Positions 26,183-33,426 of a DNA stretch of 36,879 nucleotides are shown here, piece after piece. A program made the translations under genes and the position numbers. Source of the stretch: Dyella ginsengisoli LA-4 (GTDB lineage: Bacteria > Pseudomonadota > Gammaproteobacteria > Xanthomonadales > Rhodanobacteraceae); NCBI RefSeq assembly GCF_000334915.1, contig NZ_AMSF01000094.1, forward strand, positions 1-36,879, given 5' to 3'. The stretch's first letter is position 1, and each line of letters starts with the position of its first letter. Under the pieces are notes generated by a model that saw only the letters and a list, made by a program, of their open reading frames with translations, was not told the DNA's origin and did not search any database.

Positions 26183-26766
26183 AGGACGATCCCTATTTGA
26201 GGGTGTTGTGAGGCGAACCTACGCCCCGAAATCGAACAAGAATGAGCATTGCTGCGTCAGCGCGGGCTAGTGGGGGAATTACCTAGAGATCTCGAGGGTA
26301 TGGTACGACCCGCGACGAGCGCGCCCCATGTCCCTTTTTTAGGCCCGGCATGTTGGCACGTGCCGAGATTTGGCCAGATAGCCAAAAACTGATTGACTAG
26401 GGTCGGCATCGGCCAATCTCACGCGCGACGAGGGTTAGCTGTCAGTGGATATGGCCAGTCGAAAGTGAGCGCGATGGTCAATCCGGCGTGAGCGGCAACA
26501 TCATAGACTCTGACCCAGTGCCGAAGTCGAAGCACTGACCAACCACTGACCACCTCGATACGGTCAGCAAAGCTTAGGCGGGAGTGCACTTTGTGTGGCA
26601 GCTATTGGCCAAAGCCCACGCTAGACTCCGTGGTCCGGAGCCGCGAGCGAATGTAAGAGGCGACGGGGAATCAATGTTGACTTGCTGCCCTTTCCCGCTA
26701 GCAATCCGCCATGTGGCTAAATTTTCGCGTAGGCTAGGGTTTCCGACCACTCCAAAAAGGACCATT
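26183..26766. other. 584-bp intergenic region holding repeat copy 2
   Basis: No gene is supported. It contains the inverted 148-bp repeat (26352-26499), a cluster of TGACCA-like words at 26535-26570 downstream of it, and the divergent promoters of the PLD gene (minus) and the H-NS gene (plus). It is AT-richer just before the H-NS gene. Confidence 0.5.
26352..26499 (-). repeat. 148-bp nested inverted repeat, copy 2 (inverted, diverged)
   Basis: Read on the minus strand it aligns end to end with copies 1 and 3: GTTGCC at one end and GCCAAC at the other, with conserved GGATTGACCATC and TCAATCAG motifs. It is the most diverged copy but has the same 148-bp length. Confidence 0.85.
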
Positions 26767-27171
26767 ATGTCCATAAATCTTGACTCGCTCTCCCCGGCTG
26801 AACTCCAGGCCCTCATCAAGAGTGCAGAAGCGCAGATGGATTCCGCGCGGAAAAATCACGTCAAGGAAGTGCGAGCCAAGATCGATGGCATCCTGGCTGG
26901 AGCCGGACTGACCATCGGGGATGTGTACCCGACACGTGGAGGTAAGTCTGCCAAGGGCCCGAAAGCTGCCGTGGCCCCCAAGTACCGCAATCCCGGCAAC
27001 GCTTCTCAGACTTGGTCAGGTCGCGGTAAGCGTCCGCTTTGGTTCGTTGAAGCGTTGAAGAAGAAGGGCGTGACCGCCGAGAGCCTCTTGATCGCTGGTT
27101 CTCCGTCGAAGGTTGTGCCTGCCAAGAAGGCTGCGAAGAAGATTGCGGCCAAGAAAGCCGTAAAGAAATAG
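26767..27171 (+). CDS. H-NS family nucleoid-associated protein with Lys/Ala tail
   Basis: A 134-aa H-NS homologue. Residues 1-50 form the oligomerisation helices (LDSLSPAELQALIKSAEAQM). Residues 72-95 hold the DNA-binding core YRNPGNASQTWSGRGKRPLW, matching the AT-hook-like H-NS loop. The end is a basic tail of repeated AAKK units, as in H-NS proteins of Xanthomonadales. AAAAGGA precedes the ATG at 26767. Horizontally acquired islands often carry their own H-NS, which can silence the island or interact with the host's protein. Its target here is unknown. Confidence 0.92.
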   Translation: MSINLDSLSPAELQALIKSAEAQMDSARKNHVKEVRAKIDGILAGAGLTIGDVYPTRGGKSAKGPKAAVAPKYRNPGNASQTWSGRGKRPLWFVEALKKKGVTAESLLIAGSPSKVVPAKKAAKKIAAKKAVKK

Positions 27172-27480
27172 CCCGACTGAACGACGCTACGGCAGTTGCT
27201 ACTCTGGGGCGCCTGGCCTGCTGGGGTCAGGCGCCCCCTTCGCTTTTGGTGGCCGGTTCCTTGAAGCACAATCCAGCCAGCGGCCGTGGCTACCAGCTCC
27301 CCGGTGAAGGTGAGCAACACAAGAAGTTAGTCTGCGCCATCATGAGCGATAGATAAATCTGATCGGCCGCTACCGGGTTGTCTGTAGGGGCACCTCACCA
27401 GAACAAAGAGAACACATTCCCTTAACGGGTGCCGCGATAAACGGGGGCGCCGCGCTCGAGATCTTGGCCAAGGAGGGGGT
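27172..27480 (+). other. Intergenic region after the H-NS gene
   Basis: 309 bp. The first part holds the terminator at 27206. The remainder has no clear gene and leads to the Shine-Dalgarno AAGGAGG of the lipoprotein gene. Confidence 0.4.
27206..27248 (+). terminator. Terminator of the H-NS gene
   Basis: GGGGCGCCTG (27206-27215) pairs perfectly with CAGGCGCCCC (27228-27237) around a 12-nt loop, followed by CTTCGCTTTT, a weak T-rich tail. Confidence 0.7.
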
Positions 27481-28590
27481 ATGGTTAAGTCGCGGATTCT
27501 GGCGTTCATGTCGCTGTTGTTTGTGGCCGGCTGCGGCACCATGCCAAAGCCACCTCAGTTCGACGATTCGATTTCCCAACTGTGGACAGAATCCATGGCG
27601 AGGTATCACTTGCACGCCGTTTTCCCGGCGAGCAGTGATGTTCATGTCGGTGACGTATATTATTTTCTCAATTGCGATACTACTCAGAATAAGGGTAAGC
27701 CTGATCTGTGTGCCGACATTGAAGCTCGCCCAGCCGCAATGTCGATCAAGGCTGGGTACCAAGACCCCAATGCCTACCTGAATGCTTACTACAGTAAGGT
27801 CCCTATGGTGGTCTTCGACACCAAGGATACCTCGGGCCATACACTGGAGGCGCCCAGGTTTGACCGAGTGGTCGATTTCAATCGGCTCCCTAGCGTCATA
27901 CTTCCCGCCTTTTCAGGCACTGCTAGCGGTTCTGTAGCCGTAGGCGCCTCGCTGCCAGCACGGTTTCTCTCTCTCGTGTTTGGTGGCTCGAGCGAGAAAA
28001 ACTTGGCGTACACCGTGTCGTTTCAGGACGTACGCACGTACGGGCTGCCTGTGCAGAGTTCGCTGGACCTGTTGAGTCAGTTTTGCGGCCCTATCCCCCC
28101 AAGGTGCGACGTCAGCTATGTGCAAATGTCCCTTCGGTCCCGCCTTACCACCTCAGGGAACGCTCCCCCCTTCATCGGCATCATTGATCGAGTGTACGTG
28201 GCAAGGTCCATTACCTTCACATTCGGACGCAACGTAGCGTCTGCAGTGGACCAGAATTTGGTGGTGAACCTGCAGCACGCCCTCGCAAACCAAGAGGCAG
28301 CGCAGGCAGCTCGCGGCGCCGATGGCTCAGCACAGCATGAACCCCTTGTCGTCAGCGCGGCTACGGCGCCGGCAAGTGCTTCCTCAGTGAAAGGAGCTGC
28401 GGATGCAATGAGCGGGCTGGCGTCAGCACGACTTAATGGGGCGCTGAACACGGTAGCTCCGGGAGAGAGCGTTGCCGTGAAGTTCGCCAATGGTGAGTCA
28501 GTGGCGCTCGAAGAGACCTTCGCCGAACCCGTTGTCATCGGATACGGAGTTACGTTTGCACCACTCGGTGGAGCAAGTCCGGCCATGTAA
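27481..28590 (+). CDS. Predicted lipoprotein of unknown function
   Basis: A 369-aa protein with a lipoprotein signal; the lipobox ends at Cys18 (LLFVAGC). Cysteines occur in two close pairs (NCDTTQNKGKPDLC and FCGPIPPRC), suggesting disulphides in the periplasm. The middle is predicted mixed alpha/beta. The last 100 residues are Ala/Ser-rich with a beta-rich end (VAVKFANGESVALEETF). AAGGAGG directly precedes the ATG at 27481. I do not recognise a family. It is followed 27 bp later by a small exported protein, likely in one operon, and both lie between the H-NS gene and the right tRNA. Confidence 0.7.
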   Translation: MVKSRILAFMSLLFVAGCGTMPKPPQFDDSISQLWTESMARYHLHAVFPASSDVHVGDVYYFLNCDTTQNKGKPDLCADIEARPAAMSIKAGYQDPNAYLNAYYSKVPMVVFDTKDTSGHTLEAPRFDRVVDFNRLPSVILPAFSGTASGSVAVGASLPARFLSLVFGGSSEKNLAYTVSFQDVRTYGLPVQSSLDLLSQFCGPIPPRCDVSYVQMSLRSRLTTSGNAPPFIGIIDRVYVARSITFTFGRNVASAVDQNLVVNLQHALANQEAAQAARGADGSAQHEPLVVSAATAPASASSVKGAADAMSGLASARLNGALNTVAPGESVAVKFANGESVALEETFAEPVVIGYGVTFAPLGGASPAM

Positions 28591-28617
28591 TGGTTTCACT
28601 TGAATTAAGGAATACCC

Positions 28618-28971
28618 ATGATCCGGAAAATCCTTTGGTACATAGGAACCACGACCGCGATTGCTGCCGCCCACGGACAGCAACCACCGAAGGCAACCAC
28701 TGCCGCCGAATCATGTATTTCGAATCGAACCGCCCCTGCTCCGAGTGGTAGTGCAGGATCTCCACTCTACGACTGGGCGTGCCTTGCGAAACGAGATGGT
28801 GGAGGCTTCACGCGCATACCCAACATACCTAACCTTCACGATAGATCCGTGAGCGCCGGAGAGCAGAGTCAGCAGAAAAGTGTTGGCACGGACACTGATA
28901 CAAAGCTTCGCCAGCTGAATCTCACGCAGAAGCAACTTCCCGCCTTACCTAAATCCGACGCAGGCAACTAG
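28618..28971 (+). CDS. Small exported protein, unknown function
   Basis: A 117-aa protein with a probable signal peptide (KILWYIGTTTAIAAAHG). The mature part is Pro/Ser/Gln-rich and probably disordered, with two cysteines (ESCISN, WACLAK). TAAGGAA supports the ATG at 28618. The 27-bp distance from the lipoprotein gene suggests co-transcription and a joint envelope function, which cannot be identified from sequence. Confidence 0.6.
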   Translation: MIRKILWYIGTTTAIAAAHGQQPPKATTAAESCISNRTAPAPSGSAGSPLYDWACLAKRDGGGFTRIPNIPNLHDRSVSAGEQSQQKSVGTDTDTKLRQLNLTQKQLPALPKSDAGN

Positions 28972-29350
28972 GATCCGTGGCTAGGCAAACCGTGGCCAGG
29001 AATCCAACTGCCAGTTGAAGCGTCCTCGTTGATTCGAGCAAGTCAGAAATGGGGTGTCGCGCCTGCCGGTAACTTTCTGTGACCACCGTAGCCAACGGTA
29101 ATGAGGCCACCCAAGCCTGCTGGGGGCGCTGCCTTAGCACTTGTTGGCGCTCGCGTCGGATTGACCATCCTGCTCGCCTCCGATTGACCACCTCCACTGA
29201 CAGCGAATCCTCGCCGCGCGCCAGGTTGGACGAAGGCGGCCCTGGTCAATCAATTTTCAGCCATCTGGTCAAATCCCGGCGCGGGCCAACACAGGGGCCC
29301 ACAGACCGCCCCGGTCGAAGTGTCTCGCTCCCCTATACTTCGGCGCCTTA
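28972..29350 (+). other. Intergenic region before the right tRNA
   Basis: The first 170 bp hold nothing recognisable. The rest consists of repeat copy 3 (29143-29290), immediately followed by the direct repeat beginning at 29294. Confidence 0.5.
29143..29290 (+). repeat. 148-bp nested inverted repeat, copy 3
   Basis: Closest relative of copy 1, in the same orientation. It starts GTTGGC and ends GCCAAC only 3 bp before the right direct repeat, so one end of the repeat nearly coincides with the island boundary. Confidence 0.9.
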
Positions 29351-29434
29351 GGGCCTGTAGCTCAATGGTCAGAGCAGGGGACTCATAATCCCTTGGTTCC
29401 AGGTTCGAGCCCTGGCAGGCCCACCAACTTTCCT
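29294..29434 (+). repeat. Right 141-bp direct repeat of the island (includes tRNA)
   Basis: Counterpart of 21972-22112. It contains the second tRNA-Ile2 gene with its own TATACT box (29334-29339) and the shared AACTTTCC after CCA. The flanks diverge immediately outside. Confidence 0.9.
29351..29426 (+). tRNA. ileX: tRNA-Ile2 with CAU anticodon (right copy)
   Basis: Identical over all 76 nt to the copy at 22029. The complete cloverleaf, encoded CCA and conserved upstream -10 box indicate a functional gene. One of the two copies probably arrived with, or was duplicated by, the mobile island. Confidence 0.88.
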
Positions 29435-29451
29435 CCTCTAAGCGTAACCGA

Positions 29452-30849
29452 CTAGCGCGAGGACATCGTCGCCGCCATGGTCAGATAGCCTCGATATTCG
29501 GAGAGTTGCTCATATGCCCGCCCTGACGCTGTGCGAAGCAATTTCTCTGTCATCCTGGCGGCTACAGGAATGGAGGTCCATTTACCATCGGGCACTTCGT
29601 GAGCCAGGAGACGGCTACGAATCGCGTAGTCAATCTCTGCGCGAAGCGCTGGGCTCAGCAGCAGTGGAGAGTACTCGTGGATGAGTCGTCGACCAAAATA
29701 GCGAAGCCGGTCATCTCCTAAGCTTTCGACGATTTGCACACGGGCAGCCCAGTCGACGCTATGAAATAGCTCCATCCGGCGTTCATCATCCCGGCTGATG
29801 AACGTGTCATAGAGCCTCTCCTCAATGAAGGGGGAAACTTCCCGCTTCGCCCTTGCCTCCATCGTTGCCGCCACTAGGCGGGAATGCAGCGCTTTATCTG
29901 CCTTGAATCGCGTTGCCCTGTTGATGATTTCGCTGTCCGACAGCCCACCCTTTACTGCGTCGGGCGCATCCTCAAGTGAGGCAATCATTGGGGCGGCATT
30001 TGTTCGAATACGCCGAACGCGCTTAGGACTCTGGCCGACAAACTCAAGCAACTGCGGGGTAGACAGAGATGTGAGCCAGTCGATATTGACGCGAAGATCC
30101 AGGCCTAGTGACACATTGTCCTGAGATGGGTCCTTGCCGAATACGGCGATAATGTAGTGATAGGGCCGATTGAAATAGAACTCGGTGAGAAGGAATGCGT
30201 CCTCGTCCTCAATAAATGCGGAAACGCTCGCTTTTTTTGAGAATCTGACAAAGCGGTTCCAGCAATCTGGTGCGTTATCGCGGATGCACCTGGCCAGATG
30301 AATGGTTGCCAGTACATCTTCGAGTGCATTGTGTGCAATATGGCCCGAAAATCCATTTCGGCGCGCAACATCTTCCAGTCGGAAGATCGCGCTGCCATAC
30401 GCGTCTTTAGGGATCTCGATACCGCTTGGCTCAAACACCGATGCCTCCTGCAAGAGGTGCATAACATCGGCCCTGCAGTTGCCATTGGTATTGCTGAGAT
30501 ATGGTGGGTGAAGCGTTTGAAAGAGCGCTTGTCGCAGCAAGTGTTCGTCGAAGTTCAGGGAGTTGTATCCGACAAATATGGCCGGCGACCACTCAAGCAG
30601 GGTCGACCTGACCTCGCGCATCATTTCATAGTGCGACGGTAGATCATTGGCCGTTATCTCGCCAATGGTCATCCCATTCACCCGGAGGGCGCCTGGGTGC
30701 GGAATGACATGCGGCCGCAAACGTGAACGTATCTCGATGCGACCGGTTTCGTTGAGGTCCGCATCAGTCCGGATTGCGGCGAACTGGAGAATCTGATCGA
30801 AATCGGTTGCGAGGCCGGTTGTTTCCGTGTCGTAAAAGACAAAACTCAT
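29452..30849 (-). CDS. Exonuclease I (SbcB)-like 3'-5' exonuclease
   Basis: A 465-aa protein from the ATG at 30849, with GGAG about 8 nt upstream; a longer start at 30894 would overlap the preceding gene. It has the DEDDh exonuclease motifs: Asp7 and Glu9 in FYDTETTGL, VGYNSLNFDEHLLRQALF as the ExoI-type second motif, and AHNALEDVLATIHLA as the third with catalytic His and Asp. The region after residue 190 resembles the ExoI SH3-like and helical C-domains only faintly. E. coli ExoI degrades single-stranded DNA 3' to 5' and aids RecBCD-independent repair. This divergent homologue sits in an operon with an XRE regulator and an ImmA/IrrE protease, so a defence or damage-response role is likely. 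Confidence 0.85.
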   Translation of the reverse strand: MSFVFYDTETTGLATDFDQILQFAAIRTDADLNETGRIEIRSRLRPHVIPHPGALRVNGMTIGEITANDLPSHYEMMREVRSTLLEWSPAIFVGYNSLNFDEHLLRQALFQTLHPPYLSNTNGNCRADVMHLLQEASVFEPSGIEIPKDAYGSAIFRLEDVARRNGFSGHIAHNALEDVLATIHLARCIRDNAPDCWNRFVRFSKKASVSAFIEDEDAFLLTEFYFNRPYHYIIAVFGKDPSQDNVSLGLDLRVNIDWLTSLSTPQLLEFVGQSPKRVRRIRTNAAPMIASLEDAPDAVKGGLSDSEIINRATRFKADKALHSRLVAATMEARAKREVSPFIEERLYDTFISRDDERRMELFHSVDWAARVQIVESLGDDRLRYFGRRLIHEYSPLLLSPALRAEIDYAIRSRLLAHEVPDGKWTSIPVAARMTEKLLRTASGRAYEQLSEYRGYLTMAATMSSR

Positions 30850-30877
30850 CGCTGCACTCCATGCTGCCCAAGCATGC

Positions 30878-31408
30878 TTATCCTTTGTTTGCAAGCCCTA
30901 TCAAGCGGTTCTGTATAGCGGCGGCGCTGACTTTGAATCGTTTCGCCACAGCAGAGATTGCAGGCTCGTCATCCAGCTCTAACTCTGCTGCCAGCGCATC
31001 TCTAACTAGATTTTCGGGCATCAAAAGCTGGGCAGCGAAAGCGTTTGCTTCAATCTCCAGAGCGTCAGTGCCCGTTGCGGACACCGAGTCTCGATTCATG
31101 GTGAATGACTTATCGACATGTACCTGCTCAGTTATGTAGTCGCGATGAAGGACCAGATGAGCAATCTCATGGGCGATAGTGAATCGCTGGCGGTTTGGGT
31201 GGTGCAGTGCATTTACGCCAATGATGGGCTTGCCATCCTTCACATAAGCCATGCCGGACAGTTCTTCGTCGAGTGGCGCGTACTGCACTATTGCGCCTAA
31301 GCCTTTGGCAATTTTTTCGACTGGCACTGGCACGGTGCTGATGGCGAACTCCTGCAATATGCGAGTCGCTTCTTCTATCGCTCTCGCCTTGTTGTAGGTG
31401 GTTGTCAC
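30878..31408 (-). CDS. ImmA/IrrE family zinc metallopeptidase
   Basis: A 176-aa protein with the zinc-binding HEIAH motif (residues 80-84) and a downstream EIEANAFAAQLLMP supplying the third ligand. ImmA cleaves the ImmR repressor of ICEBs1, IrrE cleaves DdrO in Deinococcus, and CapP cleaves CapH in CBASS operons, all after DNA damage. The GTG start at 31408 overlaps the XRE stop (GTGA), so the two are translationally coupled, as in those pairs. The C-terminus carries a short helical region (AISAVAKRFKVSAAAIQNRL). Its predicted substrate is the XRE protein encoded just upstream. Confidence 0.92.
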   Translation of the reverse strand: MTTTYNKARAIEEATRILQEFAISTVPVPVEKIAKGLGAIVQYAPLDEELSGMAYVKDGKPIIGVNALHHPNRQRFTIAHEIAHLVLHRDYITEQVHVDKSFTMNRDSVSATGTDALEIEANAFAAQLLMPENLVRDALAAELELDDEPAISAVAKRFKVSAAAIQNRLIGLANKG

Positions 31409-31746
31409 GTCTTCTCCGTCTTAGCTTGTGTCGTAGGGACAGAGCCGATGAGCCGTTCAATCTGAGATTTTTGCTCTTGCGTCAACTGCGAGCCGGACAT
31501 CTGTAAAGATTCCGCCGGAGAGTTCTGCACCTTTGGCAGCAGGCTCGCGGCGCTGTCCAACTTTAGAGCTTCTGCAATCTGGCAAATCTGGTGGACGAGC
31601 ACTCGTTGCCTTCCGACCTCGATGTTTGCAAGCGCGGCTCTAGACATACCTGTCAACTGGGCCACCTGCGCCTGCTTCAGTCCCTGCTGACCCCGGCGGG
31701 CCGCGATCATGCCGCCCAATTCCTCATAGAACTGTTTTTCGTTCAT
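31405..31746 (-). CDS. XRE-family repressor, predicted substrate of the ImmA/IrrE protease
   Basis: A 113-aa protein. Residues about 10-60 form an HTH_3 domain (RRGQQGLKQAQVAQLTGMSR then AALANIEVGRQRV). The remaining 50 residues are a Ser/Gln/Lys-rich tail suited to oligomerisation and cleavage. The start at 31746 begins the usual family N-terminus; an upstream in-frame ATG at 31812 would run through the operator and is less likely. Its gene heads the minus-strand operon, and a 23-bp palindrome lies 38-60 bp upstream in the divergent intergenic region. Confidence 0.88.
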   Translation of the reverse strand: MNEKQFYEELGGMIAARRGQQGLKQAQVAQLTGMSRAALANIEVGRQRVLVHQICQIAEALKLDSAASLLPKVQNSPAESLQMSGSQLTQEQKSQIERLIGSVPTTQAKTEKT

Positions 31747-31783
31747 AGGCGCATGCTCGTGAAATTCAGGTGCAGATGTCAAC

Positions 31784-31806
31784 GACAAGCACAAAGTGTG
31801 CTTGTC
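31784..31806. promoter_or_regulatory. 23-bp palindromic operator in the divergent promoter region
   Basis: Arms GACAAGCACA (31784-31793) and TGTGCTTGTC (31797-31806) are perfect inverted repeats around AAG. A third partial half-site (AAGCACAA, 31807-31814) follows directly. It lies between the start codons of the XRE gene (31746, minus) and the Ubl operon (31917, plus). It overlaps TTGACA/TTGTCA-like -35 sequences on both strands. It is the probable binding site of the XRE repressor. Confidence 0.75.
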
Positions 31807-31916
31807 AAGCACAATCGGTAATCATCAAAAGTTTTCCATTGACACACGTCGATCGGCTATGCGTTCATAGATCAAAGCCCGAGGTGGTCTCGGACCAAGA
31901 TCTTTGGAGCGAAAAA

Positions 31917-32588
31917 ATGAACGACCTTCATAGCCATCCGCCCCAGCAGGAAAAGGGTTCCTTCGCGGCCGTCGTCAACGACCGTTCGGTGAACTTCGAG
32001 GATCCGATGCCTCTGGGAGAGCAAATCCTGGCATCGGCCGGATATGAGCCGGCCGACGAATACGTCCTCATCGAGGAGGCGAGCGTCGGCTCTCGCCTGA
32101 TCAGCCTCGATGAGTCGGTGAAGTTGAACCACGGCACTCCCGCTCGCTTCTTTGCATTTCCGAGCGGCGAGGTCTTCATGTTTACGGTGAACACCCACGG
32201 CTACCAGTGGGGGCGGCCGGATATCCGCGAGAATGAGTTGCGCGAAATTGCCCGCGTCTCGGCATCCGATGTACTCGTGCAGCTGCATGGCGATGCCCCG
32301 CCGGAAGTGATCTCAGAGGGGCAAGTCGTTTCTCTTCAGCCTCGGGGTACGGAGCACTTCCGCACGGAAAGCCGGCTCATCACCGTCTTTATCGATAAGA
32401 CGCCCAAGGAGATCGCTCGCGGCGTTTACACCACGGAGCAGCTGCACACCTTGCTGGGCGTGGAACCAGGGTATCTCCTGAATCTGCAGCGTGATGGTGG
32501 ACTCGAGACGCTGAAACCCGGCCAAAAGACGCGGGTTGAGCCGGGGATGCAGTTCTTTAGCCAAGCGCCGGGTGGAGCGTCGTCCTGA
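31917..32588 (+). CDS. Multi-ubiquitin-like protein with three beta-grasp domains
   Basis: A 223-aa protein from the ATG at 31917 (GGAG at 31906-31909). It divides into three Ubl-like repeats of 60-70 residues. The first is about 15-85 (FAAVVNDRSVNFEDPMPLGE...). The second is about 86-152 (EVFMFTVNTHGYQWGRPDI...). The third is about 153-220 (RLITVFIDKTPKEIARGVYT...). Each has a beta-hairpin, a helix and later strands as in prokaryotic Multi_ubiq proteins. The C-terminus ends ...QAPGGASS: a Gly-Gly followed by three residues, the form of a precursor needing trimming before activation. The next three genes encode an E2, a JAB peptidase and an E1, overlapping end to end. It should be the modifier that is attached to targets. 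Confidence 0.88.
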   Translation: MNDLHSHPPQQEKGSFAAVVNDRSVNFEDPMPLGEQILASAGYEPADEYVLIEEASVGSRLISLDESVKLNHGTPARFFAFPSGEVFMFTVNTHGYQWGRPDIRENELREIARVSASDVLVQLHGDAPPEVISEGQVVSLQPRGTEHFRTESRLITVFIDKTPKEIARGVYTTEQLHTLLGVEPGYLLNLQRDGGLETLKPGQKTRVEPGMQFFSQAPGGASS

Positions 32589-32917
32589 TGGATGCAGCCA
32601 CTGAACTCGACACGCTCAAGCCCATGTGCCCGGGCGCGGCAATTTGGTCGGAAGGAGGGCAGGCTGCCGCCTACCTGCCCTCCTTCCGATTCCAGACCAG
32701 CGAAGGTGAACGGACGATGGACTTGCTGCTCGTCCCGTTCGCTCACTCCGGATACTCCACCAGGCTGTTCTTCAAGGAGGTGCCGCTTCAAGGAAGAGTC
32801 CAGTGGACGCAGCACATGGTTTGTGGCCAGGCATGGTGGACGCGCTCCTGGAATGGGGTGCCTGCGACCCTTCCGTGGCTCCAGATCTTGGGCGCACATC
32901 TGAGGTCTGTGCCATGA
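32588..32917 (+). CDS. E2-like ubiquitin-conjugating protein of the prokaryotic type
   Basis: A 109-aa small protein starting in a TGATG overlap with the Ubl stop. The strands YLPSFRF, MDLLLVPF and RLFFKEVP resemble the E2/UBC core. Cys79 in QHMVCGQAWW, followed by SWNG...WLQILGAHL, is the best candidate for the thioester cysteine; Cys14 is the only other cysteine. The shape is near the short bacterial E2 families, and I cannot name the subfamily with certainty. By analogy with Bil and Multi_ubiq operons it would receive the Ubl from the E1 and pass it to a target, with no E3 seen. Confidence 0.75.
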   Translation: MDAATELDTLKPMCPGAAIWSEGGQAAAYLPSFRFQTSEGERTMDLLLVPFAHSGYSTRLFFKEVPLQGRVQWTQHMVCGQAWWTRSWNGVPATLPWLQILGAHLRSVP

Positions 32918-33426
32918 AGGTCAGGTTCAAGATTTCGAGCCGGCTTCTTGCCGAGATTCGGGAGGATCTATGCCGCCCCCATCATTTCGCGCATGAGCGG
33001 GTCGGTTTCATTGTTGCCGGTCTGGCCAGTTACACGGAGGGGGTTCTGGTGCTGGCTCGAGCATATCGGCCGGTCGCAGATGGGGATTACCTTCATGCGC
33101 CGAGCGTCGGGGCAATGATGGGGCCTGACGCTATTAGGAAGATGCAGGAGTTGGCGCTATTCAAGGGGGAAGCCATCTTCCACGTGCATTCGCATGGTGG
33201 CTCTGGGTTGCCTGGCTTCAGTGGAGTCGACCTCCGGGAGAACGCCAAGTTCGTACCGGACTTTCTGAAGGTGGCGCCGCAAAACATCCATGGCGCCATT
33301 GTTTTGAGCGATGACGGTGCGGCTGGGCAGTTCTGGAAGTCTAGAAACGGCAAGCCAGAAACCATCGATGGTTTTGTGGAAGTGGGTAGCTCGCTTCGGA
33401 AAGGGGGGCGCTATGGACAGGCTTGA
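32914..33426 (+). CDS. JAB/JAMM-family metallopeptidase (Ubl-processing enzyme)
   Basis: A 170-aa MPN/JAMM protein whose start overlaps the E2 stop (ATGA). Catalytic Glu28 lies in HERVGF. The metal site is His92-Ser-His94 in HVHSHGG, followed after 8 residues by Ser103-x2-Asp106 (FSGVD), the JAMM pattern with one extra residue in the loop. In related operons this enzyme exposes the C-terminal glycine of the Ubl and removes it from conjugates. The Gly-Gly-Ala-Ser-Ser end of the Ubl encoded here is a plausible substrate. Confidence 0.9.
   Translation: MKVRFKISSRLLAEIREDLCRPHHFAHERVGFIVAGLASYTEGVLVLARAYRPVADGDYLHAPSVGAMMGPDAIRKMQELALFKGEAIFHVHSHGGSGLPGFSGVDLRENAKFVPDFLKVAPQNIHGAIVLSDDGAAGQFWKSRNGKPETIDGFVEVGSSLRKGGRYGQA

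Noticed and set aside
31770-31916. Longer N-terminus for the Ubl protein
   Set aside because: The upstream frame runs through the palindromic operator and lacks a ribosome site; the ATG at 31917 has GGAG and starts the natural protein.
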